Source of the DNA: Mesorhizobium sp. GbtcB19
GTDB taxonomy: Bacteria; Pseudomonadota; Alphaproteobacteria; Rhizobiales; Rhizobiaceae
DNA length: 64,000 bases
Assembly: GCF_019091085.1 (NCBI RefSeq)
Contig: NZ_JAGXJY010000002.1
Coordinates: 504,807-568,806, forward strand
Reading direction: 5' to 3'
Shown here: piece after piece, positions 51,958-59,936 of the stretch
Position numbering within the stretch: position 1 is the first letter of the stretch
How the letters are laid out: the number at the start of each line of letters is the position of its first letter
Made by a program: the position numbers and the translations under genes
Notes under the pieces: generated by a model
What the model was told of the DNA's origin: nothing
The model's database searches: none
What the model saw: only the letters and a program-made list of their open reading frames with translations

Positions 51958-52449
51958 TCAGGCAGCGTTGGCGCCCGATTCCTTGTCCAGCACCATGTAG
52001 TCGAGCGGAATCTCGGTGGTGTATTTGATCTGCTCCATGGCGAAGGACGAGGAGACGTCTCTTATCTCGATCTTGGCGATCAGCCGCTTGTAGAAGGCGT
52101 CATAGGCCGCGATATCCGGCACCACGACGCGCAGCAGATAATCGACGTCGCCGCTCATGCGGTAGAACTCGACCACCTCCGGAAATTCCTGGATGACTTC
52201 GGAAAAGCGCCGCAGCCATTCATGGCTGTGCGAGTTGGTGCGGATCGACACGAACACGGTGACGCGCACATTGACCTTCTCATGGTCGAGAATGGCGACC
52301 CGCCGCTTGATGACGCCCTCTTCCTCGAGCTTCTGGATGCGCCGCCAGCACGGCGTGGTCGACAGGCCGACCTTCTTGGCGACATCGGCCACCGCAAGCG
52401 TGGCGTCCTCCTGCAGGAGGCGGAGAATTTTTCTATCAAGGCGATCCAT
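51958..52449 (-). CDS. Lrp/AsnC-family transcriptional regulator
   Basis: A 163-residue regulator with an N-terminal helix-turn-helix (LDRKILRLLQEDATLAVADVAKKVGLSTTPCWRRIQKLEEEGVIKRRVAILD) and a C-terminal RAM ligand domain (VVEFYRMSGDVDYLLRVVVPDIAAYDAFYKRL). This is the form seen in many amino-acid responsive Lrp paralogs. The ATG at 52449 follows GGAG. Target genes are not obvious locally; the UDG-like operon runs in the same direction 108 bp upstream. Confidence 0.9.
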   Translation of the reverse strand: MDRLDRKILRLLQEDATLAVADVAKKVGLSTTPCWRRIQKLEEEGVIKRRVAILDHEKVNVRVTVFVSIRTNSHSHEWLRRFSEVIQEFPEVVEFYRMSGDVDYLLRVVVPDIAAYDAFYKRLIAKIEIRDVSSSFAMEQIKYTTEIPLDYMVLDKESGANAA

Positions 52450-52557
52450 GGGGAGGCTCCAGGGGAATAGTTTGGCTATAATCCCTTTTATCGGAGGCTT
52501 TCACAAGAAAGAAATTCTGCCAAAGACCGCAAAAGCGAGTGATATCTTGCGAGATCG

Positions 52558-53175
52558 CTAATCGATGCGATAGCGGATTTCCGATTGCAGGAAGGGCAGC
52601 AAATCCATTTCAAACCAGGGATTCTTCTTCAGCCAGCCGGTGTTTCGCCAGGACGGATGCGGCAACGGCAGAACTTTCGGAACAGCCGGTCCGTCCCATA
52701 TGGCGCGCCAATTCCTGACCGTCTCGGTAAGCGACGGCAGGCGCGCGGTGCCCATATGCCAGGCCTGCGCGTAGCCGCCGATGGTCAGCACCAGGTCAAT
52801 CTGGGGCATCAGCGCCATCAGTTCCGAGCGCCAGGCCGGCGCGCATTCGCGGCGCGGCGGCAGGTCGCCGCCCTTGGCATCCTGCCCGGGGAAACAAAAG
52901 CCCATCGGGACGATGGCGAATTTTTCGGTGTCGTAGAATTCCTGCGAGGTGACACCGAGCCAGCTTCTCAGCCGATCTCCCGAGGCATCGGTGAACGGCA
53001 TACCCGACAGATGCACCTTGGTGCCGGGCGCCTGGCTGGCGAGCAGGATGCGCGCCCGCGAGGACGGCAGCAGCACCGGCCGCGGCTCATGCGGCAAGGG
53101 CCGGCCGAGCGGATGCTCCACGCAAATGCGGCAGGCCCGCACCCTCGCGGTGAGGCGCTCCAGCACTTCGCTCAT
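52558..53175 (-). CDS. Uracil-DNA glycosylase-family protein
   Basis: A 205-residue protein of the uracil-DNA-glycosylase superfamily. The N-terminal cysteine pair (VRACRICVEHP), glycosylase-like segment ILLASQAPGTKVHLSGMPFTDASGDRLRSWLG, and the C-terminal HPS motif PLPHPSWRNTGW are visible. The two N-terminal cysteines and GDLPPRRECAP could hold an iron-sulfur cluster as in families 4 and 5. The ATG at 53175 has GGACAG upstream and follows the GST gene by 28 bp. Activity on uracil is not proven. Confidence 0.82.
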   Translation of the reverse strand: MSEVLERLTARVRACRICVEHPLGRPLPHEPRPVLLPSSRARILLASQAPGTKVHLSGMPFTDASGDRLRSWLGVTSQEFYDTEKFAIVPMGFCFPGQDAKGGDLPPRRECAPAWRSELMALMPQIDLVLTIGGYAQAWHMGTARLPSLTETVRNWRAIWDGPAVPKVLPLPHPSWRNTGWLKKNPWFEMDLLPFLQSEIRYRID

Positions 53176-53203
53176 ATCCGGCTGACTGTCCAATTGCTGT
53201 CGC

Positions 53204-53815
53204 TCAGGCTGCCGCGCTCGGCCGGCTTGTAAGCGCCGCATACCAGCGCAGCACGTTCGTGCACTCCTCCGGCACCTTGATGCGGGCCGGTTTCATGAAA
53301 TCGATGGCGATCATGCCGGTAATGTCGGCGACCGAGTAGTCGTCGCCGGCGGCGAATTCCCGCCCCGCCAACTCCTTGTCCAGAAGGTACAGGAATTCGA
53401 TCGCCTTCGGCTTGTTGGCCTCGCCCCATTCCGGAATCTGCGGCACCTCCCACTCCTTCATCGCCGGATGGATGTGCCGGAATGCGGCGGCGACGCTGAC
53501 CATCAGGTTCAGTTCCAGGCGTCTTTGCCACATCTCGACTTTTGCCTTGCCGAGCGCTCCCCTGCCGAACAGCGCGGGCTCCGGGTGCAACTCCTCGAAA
53601 TAGCGGCAGATGGCGATCGATTCGGTGATGATGGTGCCGTCATCGAGCTCGAGCACCGGCAGGCGCCGCAGCGGATTGCGCTGCGTTACCTGCTCGCCGC
53701 GATGTTCCAGCGCGCCCATGTCGACCGGCACCAGCGGAACCGTCAGCCCCTTTTCGGCGAGGAAGACGCGCACCCGCCGGGGATTGGGAGCCCGGCCTCC
53801 ATCGAAGAGCTTCAT
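53204..53815 (-). CDS. Glutathione S-transferase
   Basis: A 203-residue cytosolic GST. The N-terminal thioredoxin-like domain reads MKLFDGGRAPNPRRVRVFLAEKGLTVPLVPVDM with the SNAIL/TRAIL-like TESIAICRYFEELHP glutathione loop. The all-helical C-terminal domain includes FAAGDDYSVADITGMIAIDF, where the N-capping box is conserved. The ATG at 53815 follows GGAGG; the frame opens earlier at 53836. It is probably co-transcribed with the UDG-like gene. Confidence 0.9.
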   Translation of the reverse strand: MKLFDGGRAPNPRRVRVFLAEKGLTVPLVPVDMGALEHRGEQVTQRNPLRRLPVLELDDGTIITESIAICRYFEELHPEPALFGRGALGKAKVEMWQRRLELNLMVSVAAAFRHIHPAMKEWEVPQIPEWGEANKPKAIEFLYLLDKELAGREFAAGDDYSVADITGMIAIDFMKPARIKVPEECTNVLRWYAALTSRPSAAA

Positions 53816-53861
53816 TCCATCCTCCAGCTTCTTCACCGATCATAGGGCGCGGCTCCATTCA

Positions 53862-54485
53862 TCACCAGAAGCGAACGAATTCGCGCAACGCGTCGCCGAA
53901 CGAGGCCAGCGTGCCGTGCTTGCGCTCGACCGGCGCCTCGTGATGGCTGTCGCGCCAGTCCTGCGGCTCCTCGAATGTGCCCGCCCAGATGCCCGCTTTG
54001 GCTGCTCTGGCCATTGCTTCCTCGGTTTCGAAGTCGCCGAAGGCAACCGCCCATCCGGCCTGCACCTGGGCACGGTTGAGATCGGTGTCGCCTGCCCTGC
54101 AATCGCCGAGCAGACGGCCGTAGCGGTCGCGCTGCCAGCCGCTGCACGACACTGGCCGGTTGGCGATCAGTTTGACCAGCGACAGCCGCGCCAGCTTGCC
54201 GCAGGGATAGTCGGCTCCGGACTTCTGGCAGGCCTGCAGATATTCAGGCGCGTCGATACCGCGCATGCGAATGCGTTCGGCCCCGAGCGTGATCGAATCG
54301 CCGTCATTGACGATCGCCGTGCCCTGTTCCGTACGCCTCTCAAAGCGATCGAGTCTGGCCGCTACCAGGATCAGCAGTCCGAGGATAAGGGCAGCCAGTC
54401 CGTAGTCCAGCAGCTTGCGCCAGAGGCTGCGCGGCGGGCTTGCCGCGTAGCGCCGGCGCGGTCCTCGCGGCCCGAAACGGCTCAT
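53862..54485 (-). CDS. Membrane-anchored thermonuclease-family protein
   Basis: A 207-residue protein with an N-terminal basic region, one membrane helix (LLDYGLAALILGLLILVAA) and a staphylococcal-nuclease-like domain. DGDSITLGAERIRMRGIDAPEY, GWQRDRYGRLLGDCRAGDTDLNRAQVQAGWAVAFG carry the expected Asp, Arg and Glu-type catalytic positions. The domain is therefore likely periplasmic, with nuclease activity on DNA or RNA. A C-terminal stretch with ASFGDALREFVRFW follows. It precedes the GST gene by 46 bp. Confidence 0.85.
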   Translation of the reverse strand: MSRFGPRGPRRRYAASPPRSLWRKLLDYGLAALILGLLILVAARLDRFERRTEQGTAIVNDGDSITLGAERIRMRGIDAPEYLQACQKSGADYPCGKLARLSLVKLIANRPVSCSGWQRDRYGRLLGDCRAGDTDLNRAQVQAGWAVAFGDFETEEAMARAAKAGIWAGTFEEPQDWRDSHHEAPVERKHGTLASFGDALREFVRFW

Positions 54486-54561
54486 ATGGCAAACAGTCTC
54501 TTAATCATTCGAACGTAGCTTAACGAACTGAAAATCGCTGCGCGCAGAAATTGAAGTCCGT

Positions 54562-56088
54562 ATGCCTTTGCTACGCTCGAACACAGCGGATAAATTCATT
54601 GTGGACCGCCGTAAACCGCACCGCAACAGCGATGTGGCGCGCGCGGTGCGCAAGACGCGCGACCGCCTTTCGCAACAGGCCGGCAGCCTCGACTTCGACC
54701 GCGAACTGCTGAAGCTGCATGCGCGCGCCATGGTGGTCAGCGCGGTCGCGATCCCGCTGCTCGTGCTTGCCGTGGCGGGCATCGGCTGGCTGGCAGGCCT
54801 CGACAACCAGATCACCATCTGGGCGCTCGCAACGCTGCTTTGCTACGCGCTCGTCGCTTTCATGGCGCGGCGCGTGGAGCGGACCGAGGCAGCCGAGCTT
54901 GATCCGGCGCAGACACGCCGAGATTTCCTGATCGGCCATTTCCTGTGCGGCCTTGCCTGGGCGTGGTTCGCCTGGATCGGTTGCGACGCATGCCAGGTCG
55001 ACCAGTTCCACGTCGCCAAGGCCATGGTGCTGCTGATCGCGATGGCAACGACGGCGGTCCTGGCCTCCTCGCTTGGCGGCGCTCTGTTGGCGACCTTCGC
55101 CATTCCCGTAGCCGTCTACGTCTACACGATCGTGCGTCAGTGGACGCCGATCGAAGCCGCGATGGCGGCGCTGCTCATCGCGGCGCTTCCATTCTTCGGC
55201 TATTTCGCGCGCCACCTTAACCGGGCCTCGTTGATGCTGCTCTCCTTCCGCTCGGAAAAGGACGCGCTGATCGCCGAGGTGGAGACGGCGAAATCGATGT
55301 CGGACGAGGCAAGGCGGCGCGCCGAAGACGCCAATCTGGCGAAATCGCGCTTTCTTGCCTCGATGAGCCACGAGCTCAGGACACCGCTCAACGCCATCCT
55401 CGGCTTCTCCGAAGTGATGGCCAATGAAGTGCTGGGGCCGATGAACAATCCGACCTACCGCGACTATGCCCATGACGTGCATGAGTCCGGCCAGCATTTG
55501 CTAGACCTGATCAACGAGATCCTCGATCTGTCGCGCATCGAGGCTGGCCGCTATCAGCTCAACGAGGAGCCGGTGGTGCTGCTGACGATCGTCGAGGACT
55601 GCTGCCATATGATGGAGTTGCGTGCCCGCAACAAGGACATCCGCATCGTCCAGGAGTTCGAGGAGACCTTGCCGCGCCTCTTCGCAGACGAGCGCGCCGT
55701 CAGGCAGATCACGCTCAACCTTCTGTCCAATTCGATCAAATTCACCCCGTCCGGCGGCGAGGTGCGCGTGCGCGTCGGCTGGACGGCGGGCGGCGGCCAG
55801 TATGTTTCGGTCAAGGACAATGGCCCAGGCATACCGGAAGAGGAAATCCCGGTGGTGCTTTCGGCCTTCGGCCAGGGCTCGATCGCCATCAAGAGCGCCG
55901 AACAGGGAACCGGTCTCGGCCTGCCAATCGTACAGGGCCTGCTCGCCATGCATGGCGGCGAGTTCGAGCTTCATTCCAAGCTGCGTGAAGGCACCGAGGC
56001 GATCGCCATCTTCCCGTTGAGCCGGGTGATGGAGGAGCTGCCAGCTTTGCCGACCAAGACTGTCGCGGCGGTGCGCGGACGCCGTTGA
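54562..56088 (+). CDS. PdhS/PleC-like membrane sensor histidine kinase
   Basis: A 508-residue histidine kinase with five to six N-terminal membrane helices (about 55-215), a coiled-coil (EKDALIAEVETAKSMSDEARRRAEDANLAKSRF), and the kinase core. The H-box is ASMSHELRTPLNAILGFSEVM with H270; ATP motifs are NLLSNSIKFTPSGG (N), VKDNGPGIPEEEIP (G1) and GTGLGLPIVQGLLAMHGG (G2). The H-box is very like PleC, DivJ and PdhS, which control the cell cycle in alphaproteobacteria. No response-regulator gene is adjacent. It is divergent from the nuclease gene. Confidence 0.9.
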   Translation: MPLLRSNTADKFIVDRRKPHRNSDVARAVRKTRDRLSQQAGSLDFDRELLKLHARAMVVSAVAIPLLVLAVAGIGWLAGLDNQITIWALATLLCYALVAFMARRVERTEAAELDPAQTRRDFLIGHFLCGLAWAWFAWIGCDACQVDQFHVAKAMVLLIAMATTAVLASSLGGALLATFAIPVAVYVYTIVRQWTPIEAAMAALLIAALPFFGYFARHLNRASLMLLSFRSEKDALIAEVETAKSMSDEARRRAEDANLAKSRFLASMSHELRTPLNAILGFSEVMANEVLGPMNNPTYRDYAHDVHESGQHLLDLINEILDLSRIEAGRYQLNEEPVVLLTIVEDCCHMMELRARNKDIRIVQEFEETLPRLFADERAVRQITLNLLSNSIKFTPSGGEVRVRVGWTAGGGQYVSVKDNGPGIPEEEIPVVLSAFGQGSIAIKSAEQGTGLGLPIVQGLLAMHGGEFELHSKLREGTEAIAIFPLSRVMEELPALPTKTVAAVRGRR

Positions 56089-56108
56089 AGCAAATCCGGT
56101 CGGCTCTA

Positions 56109-56231
56109 ACGCAATTCCAGGAAAAGTGTGAGCGGTTAGGCTCGGCGACTCGCCGTAGCCTTCCGCCCGGAATTGCGTAAAAACAAAGAGATAGGGCGTT
56201 TCGCCGTTTCCGTGAAACGGTGAAACGCTCT
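56109..56231. repeat. Compound palindromic repeat between convergent genes
   Basis: Two elements are joined. The first has exact inverted ends ACGCAATTCC (56109-56118) and GGAATTGCGT (56169-56178). The second is a long imperfect hairpin with 18-base arms at 56193-56210 and 56214-56231. The right half resembles 26145-26235. It lies between the histidine kinase and cobT stop codons and overlaps the cobT stop. Confidence 0.7.
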
Positions 56232-57225
56232 AGCGCCGGACAGCCATCGCCATGCCGGAACTGGTCAACGCCGCGGCCTTGACGATGCCGGCTGCGAGAG
56301 CAGCCCCTACCCCTTCGCCATGGCCGATGCCGAAATCGAGCAACGGCCGCAGTCCAAGCGCTTCGGCCGCTTTGGCGTGGCCAGGCTCGGACGACAGGCT
56401 GGCGAGCAGGCAATGATCGAGCGCGCCGGGATTGGCCGCATGGAGGACCGCAGCCGCCGCGGTCGCCACGAATCCGTCGAGCAGGACGGGAACCTTCTCC
56501 ATGCGCGCCGCAAGGATGGCGCCGCAGATCGCCGCGAACTCGCGACCGCCGACCTGCCGCAAGGCCTCGAGCGGGTCGCCGAGACCGGAACCGTGGAACG
56601 CCAGCGCCCGATCCACGACCTCTACCTTGCGCGCGATCATCGCCGCATCGGCGCCAGACCCCGGTCCGACCCAGTCGGCCCCTTTGCCGCCGAACAGCGC
56701 GGCGCACAGCGCGGCGGCGATCGTCGAATTACCGACCCCGAGATCGCCCAGGCACAGAAGATCGGCGCCGCCGGCGACCGCTTCCATGCCGAAGGCCATG
56801 GTCGCGGCGCAACCGCGCTCGTCGAGCGCGGCTTCCTCGGTGATGTCGCCGGTCGGAATGTCCAATGCCAGGTCGAAGACCTTCAGTCCGAGATCGTTGG
56901 CGATGCAGACCTGGTTGATCGCGGCCCCGCCGGCGGCGCAGAGCTCGACTTCATTGGCGGTCGCCGCCACCGGCCGCGGCGAAATGCCGTGCCGTACCGC
57001 GCCGTGATTGCCGGCGAAAATCGCCACCAGCGGCCGGTTGATCGCCGGCGGCGCGCGCCCGCTCCAGGCAGCCACCCAGGCCGCGATGTCCTCGATGCGG
57101 CCGAGCGATTCTTTCGGCTTTTGCGCTTTGGCGAAGAGCGCGCGGACACGGGCGTCCGCTGCGTGATCGGCGGGCGGCAGCCCCGCCAGAAGGTTTCGGA
57201 AATCGTCGAAAGGCGTTGCAGTCAT
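56230..57225 (-). CDS. cobT: Nicotinate-nucleotide-dimethylbenzimidazole phosphoribosyltransferase
   Basis: A 331-residue enzyme of cobalamin lower-ligand activation. Family motifs are VAIFAGNHGAVRHGISPRP, DLGVGNSTIAAALC, GSGADAAMIARKVEVV and FGIGHGEGVGAALAAGIVKAA; the Glu in the last motif is the catalytic base region. The ATG at 57225 gives the usual length; the upstream frame to 57828 would overlap the DUF1289 gene. The ribosome site is weak. I find no cobalamin riboswitch in the 166 bp before the next gene. Confidence 0.93.
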   Translation of the reverse strand: MTATPFDDFRNLLAGLPPADHAADARVRALFAKAQKPKESLGRIEDIAAWVAAWSGRAPPAINRPLVAIFAGNHGAVRHGISPRPVAATANEVELCAAGGAAINQVCIANDLGLKVFDLALDIPTGDITEEAALDERGCAATMAFGMEAVAGGADLLCLGDLGVGNSTIAAALCAALFGGKGADWVGPGSGADAAMIARKVEVVDRALAFHGSGLGDPLEALRQVGGREFAAICGAILAARMEKVPVLLDGFVATAAAAVLHAANPGALDHCLLASLSSEPGHAKAAEALGLRPLLDFGIGHGEGVGAALAAGIVKAAALTSSGMAMAVRR

Positions 57226-57390
57226 TGATGTCGGCCACGGCTCGTTGCGGAAGTCGCAAGCGGCATAGCCGCCTTCTCCGACCGGCACAACCGCCTGACG
57301 ATGCCGCGAACGCGTCGCCTGGCGGCGCATTGCGGAGGGCTTGCATTGCTCCGGCGATTGCACCATGTGGAATAAAGCCAAGAGAACAGC

Positions 57391-57621
57391 ATGACCGCCA
57401 TCGAATCCCCCTGCATCCTGGTCTGTTCGATCGATATGAAAACCGGCTTCTGCTTCGGTTGCGGGCGCACGCGCGACGAGATTTCCGCCTGGCTGACGAT
57501 GGCCCCTGAAACGCGCCGGTCTGTGATGGCCGAACTGCCGGCGCGGCTCGATACCGTCGAGCGGCGGCCGCGCCGCGAAACAAGGCGTACCCGCATGGCG
57601 CGCGAGCGCGGCGTTTTGTGA
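57391..57621 (+). CDS. DUF1289 family protein
   Basis: A 76-residue small protein of family DUF1289. The metal-binding-like CPCILVCSI...GFCFGCGRT pattern is here ESPCILVCSIDMKTGFCFGCGRTRDEISAWLTM, with four cysteines. The C-terminus is strongly basic. It is followed 10 bp later by the aspartic protease gene in one likely operon. Function unknown; zinc binding is an inference. Confidence 0.88.
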   Translation: MTAIESPCILVCSIDMKTGFCFGCGRTRDEISAWLTMAPETRRSVMAELPARLDTVERRPRRETRRTRMARERGVL

Positions 57622-57631
57622 GAAAGAACCG

Positions 57632-58336
57632 ATGAGCCGGCTGTTCTGGATCGTGATGGCGGTGATCGGCGTCGCCGTCGTGCTGCTCATGCTCAACAAT
57701 TCGGCCGGCCGCACCTTCGGCATGAACAACAATGATTTCGGCCGGCTGATCTGGGTCGGCGTGCTGGTCATGGTGATCGGCGCGAGCCTGCTCCGTTCGG
57801 GCCGGCCGCTGGGCGACATGGCGCGCAATCTTGGCGTCTGGGCCGCGTTCGTGCTCGTGCTGATCGCCGGCTACCAGTATCGCTATGAGTTGCAGGACGT
57901 CGCGCACCGGGTGACGGCCGGTCTCGTTCCTGGAAGCCCGCTGGCGCTCGGCGTGGAGAATGGCCGCCCGACCGTCACGCTCGACAAGGCCGACAACGGC
58001 CATTTCGAAGCCCGCATCCTGGTCAACGGCACGCCGGTACGCGCCGTGGTCGACACCGGTGCGACCAGCACGGTGCTCACGTCCGAAGACGCTGAAGCCG
58101 CCGGTTTCAATCCCGCAGCGCTCAGCTACAGCGTGGACGTCTCGACCGCCAACGGCATGGCGCGCGCGGCGACGGTCAGGACCAACGAGGTGGCTATCGG
58201 CGGCATCGTGCGCAAGGACATGCCGGTGATGGTCGCCGCACCCGGTATGCTGGAGCAAAGCCTGCTCGGCATGAACTTCATCAGCTCATTGTCGGGCTTC
58301 GACGTGCGCGGCGATCGCATGATCCTGCGGGACTGA
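57632..58336 (+). CDS. Retropepsin-like aspartic protease (clan AA, TIGR02281 type), membrane-anchored
   Basis: A 234-residue protein with three N-terminal hydrophobic helices (IVMAVIGVAVVLLML, IWVGVLVMVIGASLL, AAFVLVLIAGYQY) and a single-lobe retroviral-type aspartic protease domain. The active-site motif is VRAVVDTGATSTVLT, followed by the flap and the QSLLGMNFISSLSGFDVRG segment. It presumably works as a dimer on the periplasmic side. Partners and substrates are unknown. The stop codon overlaps the first base of a palindromic repeat. Confidence 0.88.
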   Translation: MSRLFWIVMAVIGVAVVLLMLNNSAGRTFGMNNNDFGRLIWVGVLVMVIGASLLRSGRPLGDMARNLGVWAAFVLVLIAGYQYRYELQDVAHRVTAGLVPGSPLALGVENGRPTVTLDKADNGHFEARILVNGTPVRAVVDTGATSTVLTSEDAEAAGFNPAALSYSVDVSTANGMARAATVRTNEVAIGGIVRKDMPVMVAAPGMLEQSLLGMNFISSLSGFDVRGDRMILRD

Positions 58337-58384
58337 TGCATGTCGCCCGGAAGTGCGTAGCGGTTCTGGGACCACGACATGCAT
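58336..58384. repeat. Rhizobial palindromic intergenic repeat
   Basis: Exact inverted ends ATGCATGTCG (58336-58345) and CGACATGCAT (58375-58384) enclose a core with GGAAGTGCGTAGCGGTTCTGGG, similar to the core at 1470-1518. It begins at the stop codon of the aspartic protease gene. Confidence 0.65.
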
Positions 58385-58392
58385 AAGAAAAA

Positions 58393-58417
58393 GGTTAAAG
58401 CGCAACGCGCTTTAACC
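58393..58417 (-). terminator. Intrinsic terminator of dusA
   Basis: Exact 10-bp stem GGTTAAAGCG (58393-58402) / CGCTTTAACC (58408-58417). Read on the minus strand it is followed by TTTTTCTT, so it should end dusA transcription. Confidence 0.85.
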
Positions 58418-58422
58418 GGTGG

Positions 58423-59409
58423 TCAGGCCGCCTCGGCTTCCGCCGCCGCGAAATCGATTGCCGAGAACGCGGTCTTCAGCACCTCCGGCCCGGCCCCGGG
58501 TCTGTTCGCATCCATGGAGAGTATCTGGCGGTAGCGGCGCGCGCCGGGCAGGCCATGGAACAGTCCGACCATATGGCGGGTAATATGCCCGAGCCGCCCG
58601 CCCCGCTCGATATGGCGCGCGGCGTAGCCCGCCATGCCGTCGATCAGCGCCGCGTAGTCGAAAGCGGCTGCCGCCTCGCCATAGAAGGCTGCATCGACGC
58701 CGGCCAGGATGCCGGGCGTATGATAGGCGGCGCGGCCCAGCATCGCGCCATCGACATGGCCGACATGCGCCGACGCCTCGGCGAGCGATTGAATGCCGCC
58801 ATTGATGCCGATGAATTGGTTCGGCTTTCTGGCCTTCAGCCGATAGACTCGCTGATAGTCGAGCGGCGGGATTTCGCGGTTTTCCTTGGGGCTCAGCCCC
58901 TCCAGCCAGGCCTTGCGGGCATGCACCCAGAGCGCATCGGCGCCGGCGGCGAGCACACCGTCGGCCAGCGTGTCGAGAGCGGGCTCCGGATCCTGGTCGT
59001 CGACGCCGATGCGGCATTTGACCGTGACGGGGATTTTCACCGCGGCCTTCATCGCCGCGACGCACTCGGCGACCAGCACCGGCGTCTTCATCAGGCAGGC
59101 GCCGAATGTGCCCGACTGGACACGGTCGGACGGGCAGCCGACATTCAAGTTGATTTCGTCATAGCCGAAGGCCTCGCCGATCCGCGCCGCCTCAGCGAGT
59201 TTTGCCGGATCCGATCCGCCGAGCTGCAGCGCCAGCGGATGCTCGACATCGTCGAAACCGAGCAATCGGTCGCGCGCGCCATGGATAACCGCATCCGCCA
59301 CAACCATCTCGGTGTAGAGCAGCGCGCGGCCCGACAACTGGCGGTGGAAGAACCGGCAGTGCCGATCCGTCCAATCCATCATTGGTGCTACGGCGATCGT
59401 CTTCTTCAT
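58423..59409 (-). CDS. dusA: tRNA-dihydrouridine(20/20a) synthase DusA
   Basis: A 328-residue FMN enzyme that reduces uridine 20/20a in tRNAs. It starts KKTIAVAPMMDWTDRHCRFFHRQLSGRALLYTEMV, the DusA signature, with the catalytic-loop motif LNVGCPSDRVQSGTFGACLM containing the active Cys. VKCRIGVDD and GINGGIQSLAEA are the FMN phosphate region. The C-terminal helical domain is complete. Upstream lies a 527-bp region without genes. dusA is a known integration target for phages, but I see no integrase. Confidence 0.93.
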   Translation of the reverse strand: MKKTIAVAPMMDWTDRHCRFFHRQLSGRALLYTEMVVADAVIHGARDRLLGFDDVEHPLALQLGGSDPAKLAEAARIGEAFGYDEINLNVGCPSDRVQSGTFGACLMKTPVLVAECVAAMKAAVKIPVTVKCRIGVDDQDPEPALDTLADGVLAAGADALWVHARKAWLEGLSPKENREIPPLDYQRVYRLKARKPNQFIGINGGIQSLAEASAHVGHVDGAMLGRAAYHTPGILAGVDAAFYGEAAAAFDYAALIDGMAGYAARHIERGGRLGHITRHMVGLFHGLPGARRYRQILSMDANRPGAGPEVLKTAFSAIDFAAAEAEAA

Positions 59410-59936
59410 AAGCCTATTTCATCGCTGCCGCAGGTGTCACAGTCAAACCCTTTGGCGCGGCCTATCATATTCTCGTTTGATTTCAAATAGTTCGGGAGGG
59501 AGGGACAAAAGTCCCTCGCCTGAAGGGACTTTTTTCTGATTCACACTTTTTATTAAAAAGCAATAGTCCGATTTGAAATTTCCACAAATAAGCGTAAACT
59601 TTTCGTGCTCAAGCTTTGAGCGGGAGGCGTACAGGCAGTGATGCCTGTCTAAGAGGGGCGGGGTTGAGTATGCCCTCATTGTCGATCCTTGGTGCCCGCC
59701 AGTGGTGGGTTACCGATGCGCACAGGACGCATCCGCCTAGAATTGCCTGACGGGGCAAGGAGCGGAGGATCAGCGGCGGCTCCTCCAACCCCCTCTACCC
59801 CCTGAGTCAATTCACCACTCCAGGTTCCTTTTAACGACGACGCGCAGCGCGGGCCCTGCCTGTGGATGCGCGTCCATGCGACCGGTTGCCAGCGTTGGGG
59901 CTGACTTTGCGCCGGTCGCATTGAACGGAGGCGATC
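59410..59936. other. 527-bp gene-free divergent region between dusA and the repeat-protein gene
   Basis: No gene is supported here. Bases 59480-59640 are strikingly A+T-rich for this genome and probably hold the promoters. They include the hairpin cluster at 59501-59535. Around 59640-59840 the sequence is G+C-rich with runs of purines and pyrimidines and no recognised motif. The 5' untranslated leader of the repeat-protein gene would lie in the right half. Confidence 0.6.
59501..59535 (+). promoter_or_regulatory. Overlapping alternative hairpins, attenuator-like
   Basis: Three segments share pairing: AGGGAC (59501-59506), GTCCCT (59511-59516) and AGGGAC (59524-59529). Segments 1 and 2 form a 6-bp stem with an AAAA loop. 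Segments 2 and 3 form a 10-bp stem (59507-59516 with 59524-59533) followed by TTTTTT. These pairings exclude each other, as in attenuators. It lies before the repeat-protein gene on the plus strand and before dusA on the minus strand; which transcript it affects is unclear. Confidence 0.5.

Noticed and set aside
57226..57390. Cobalamin riboswitch before cobT
   Set aside because: The 165-bp gap shows no B12-box or kissing-loop features and is shared with the divergent DUF1289 gene.
58423..59936. Integrated element at dusA
   Set aside because: dusA is a known phage integration target, but it is complete, and no integrase, direct repeat of its end or phage gene is visible nearby.
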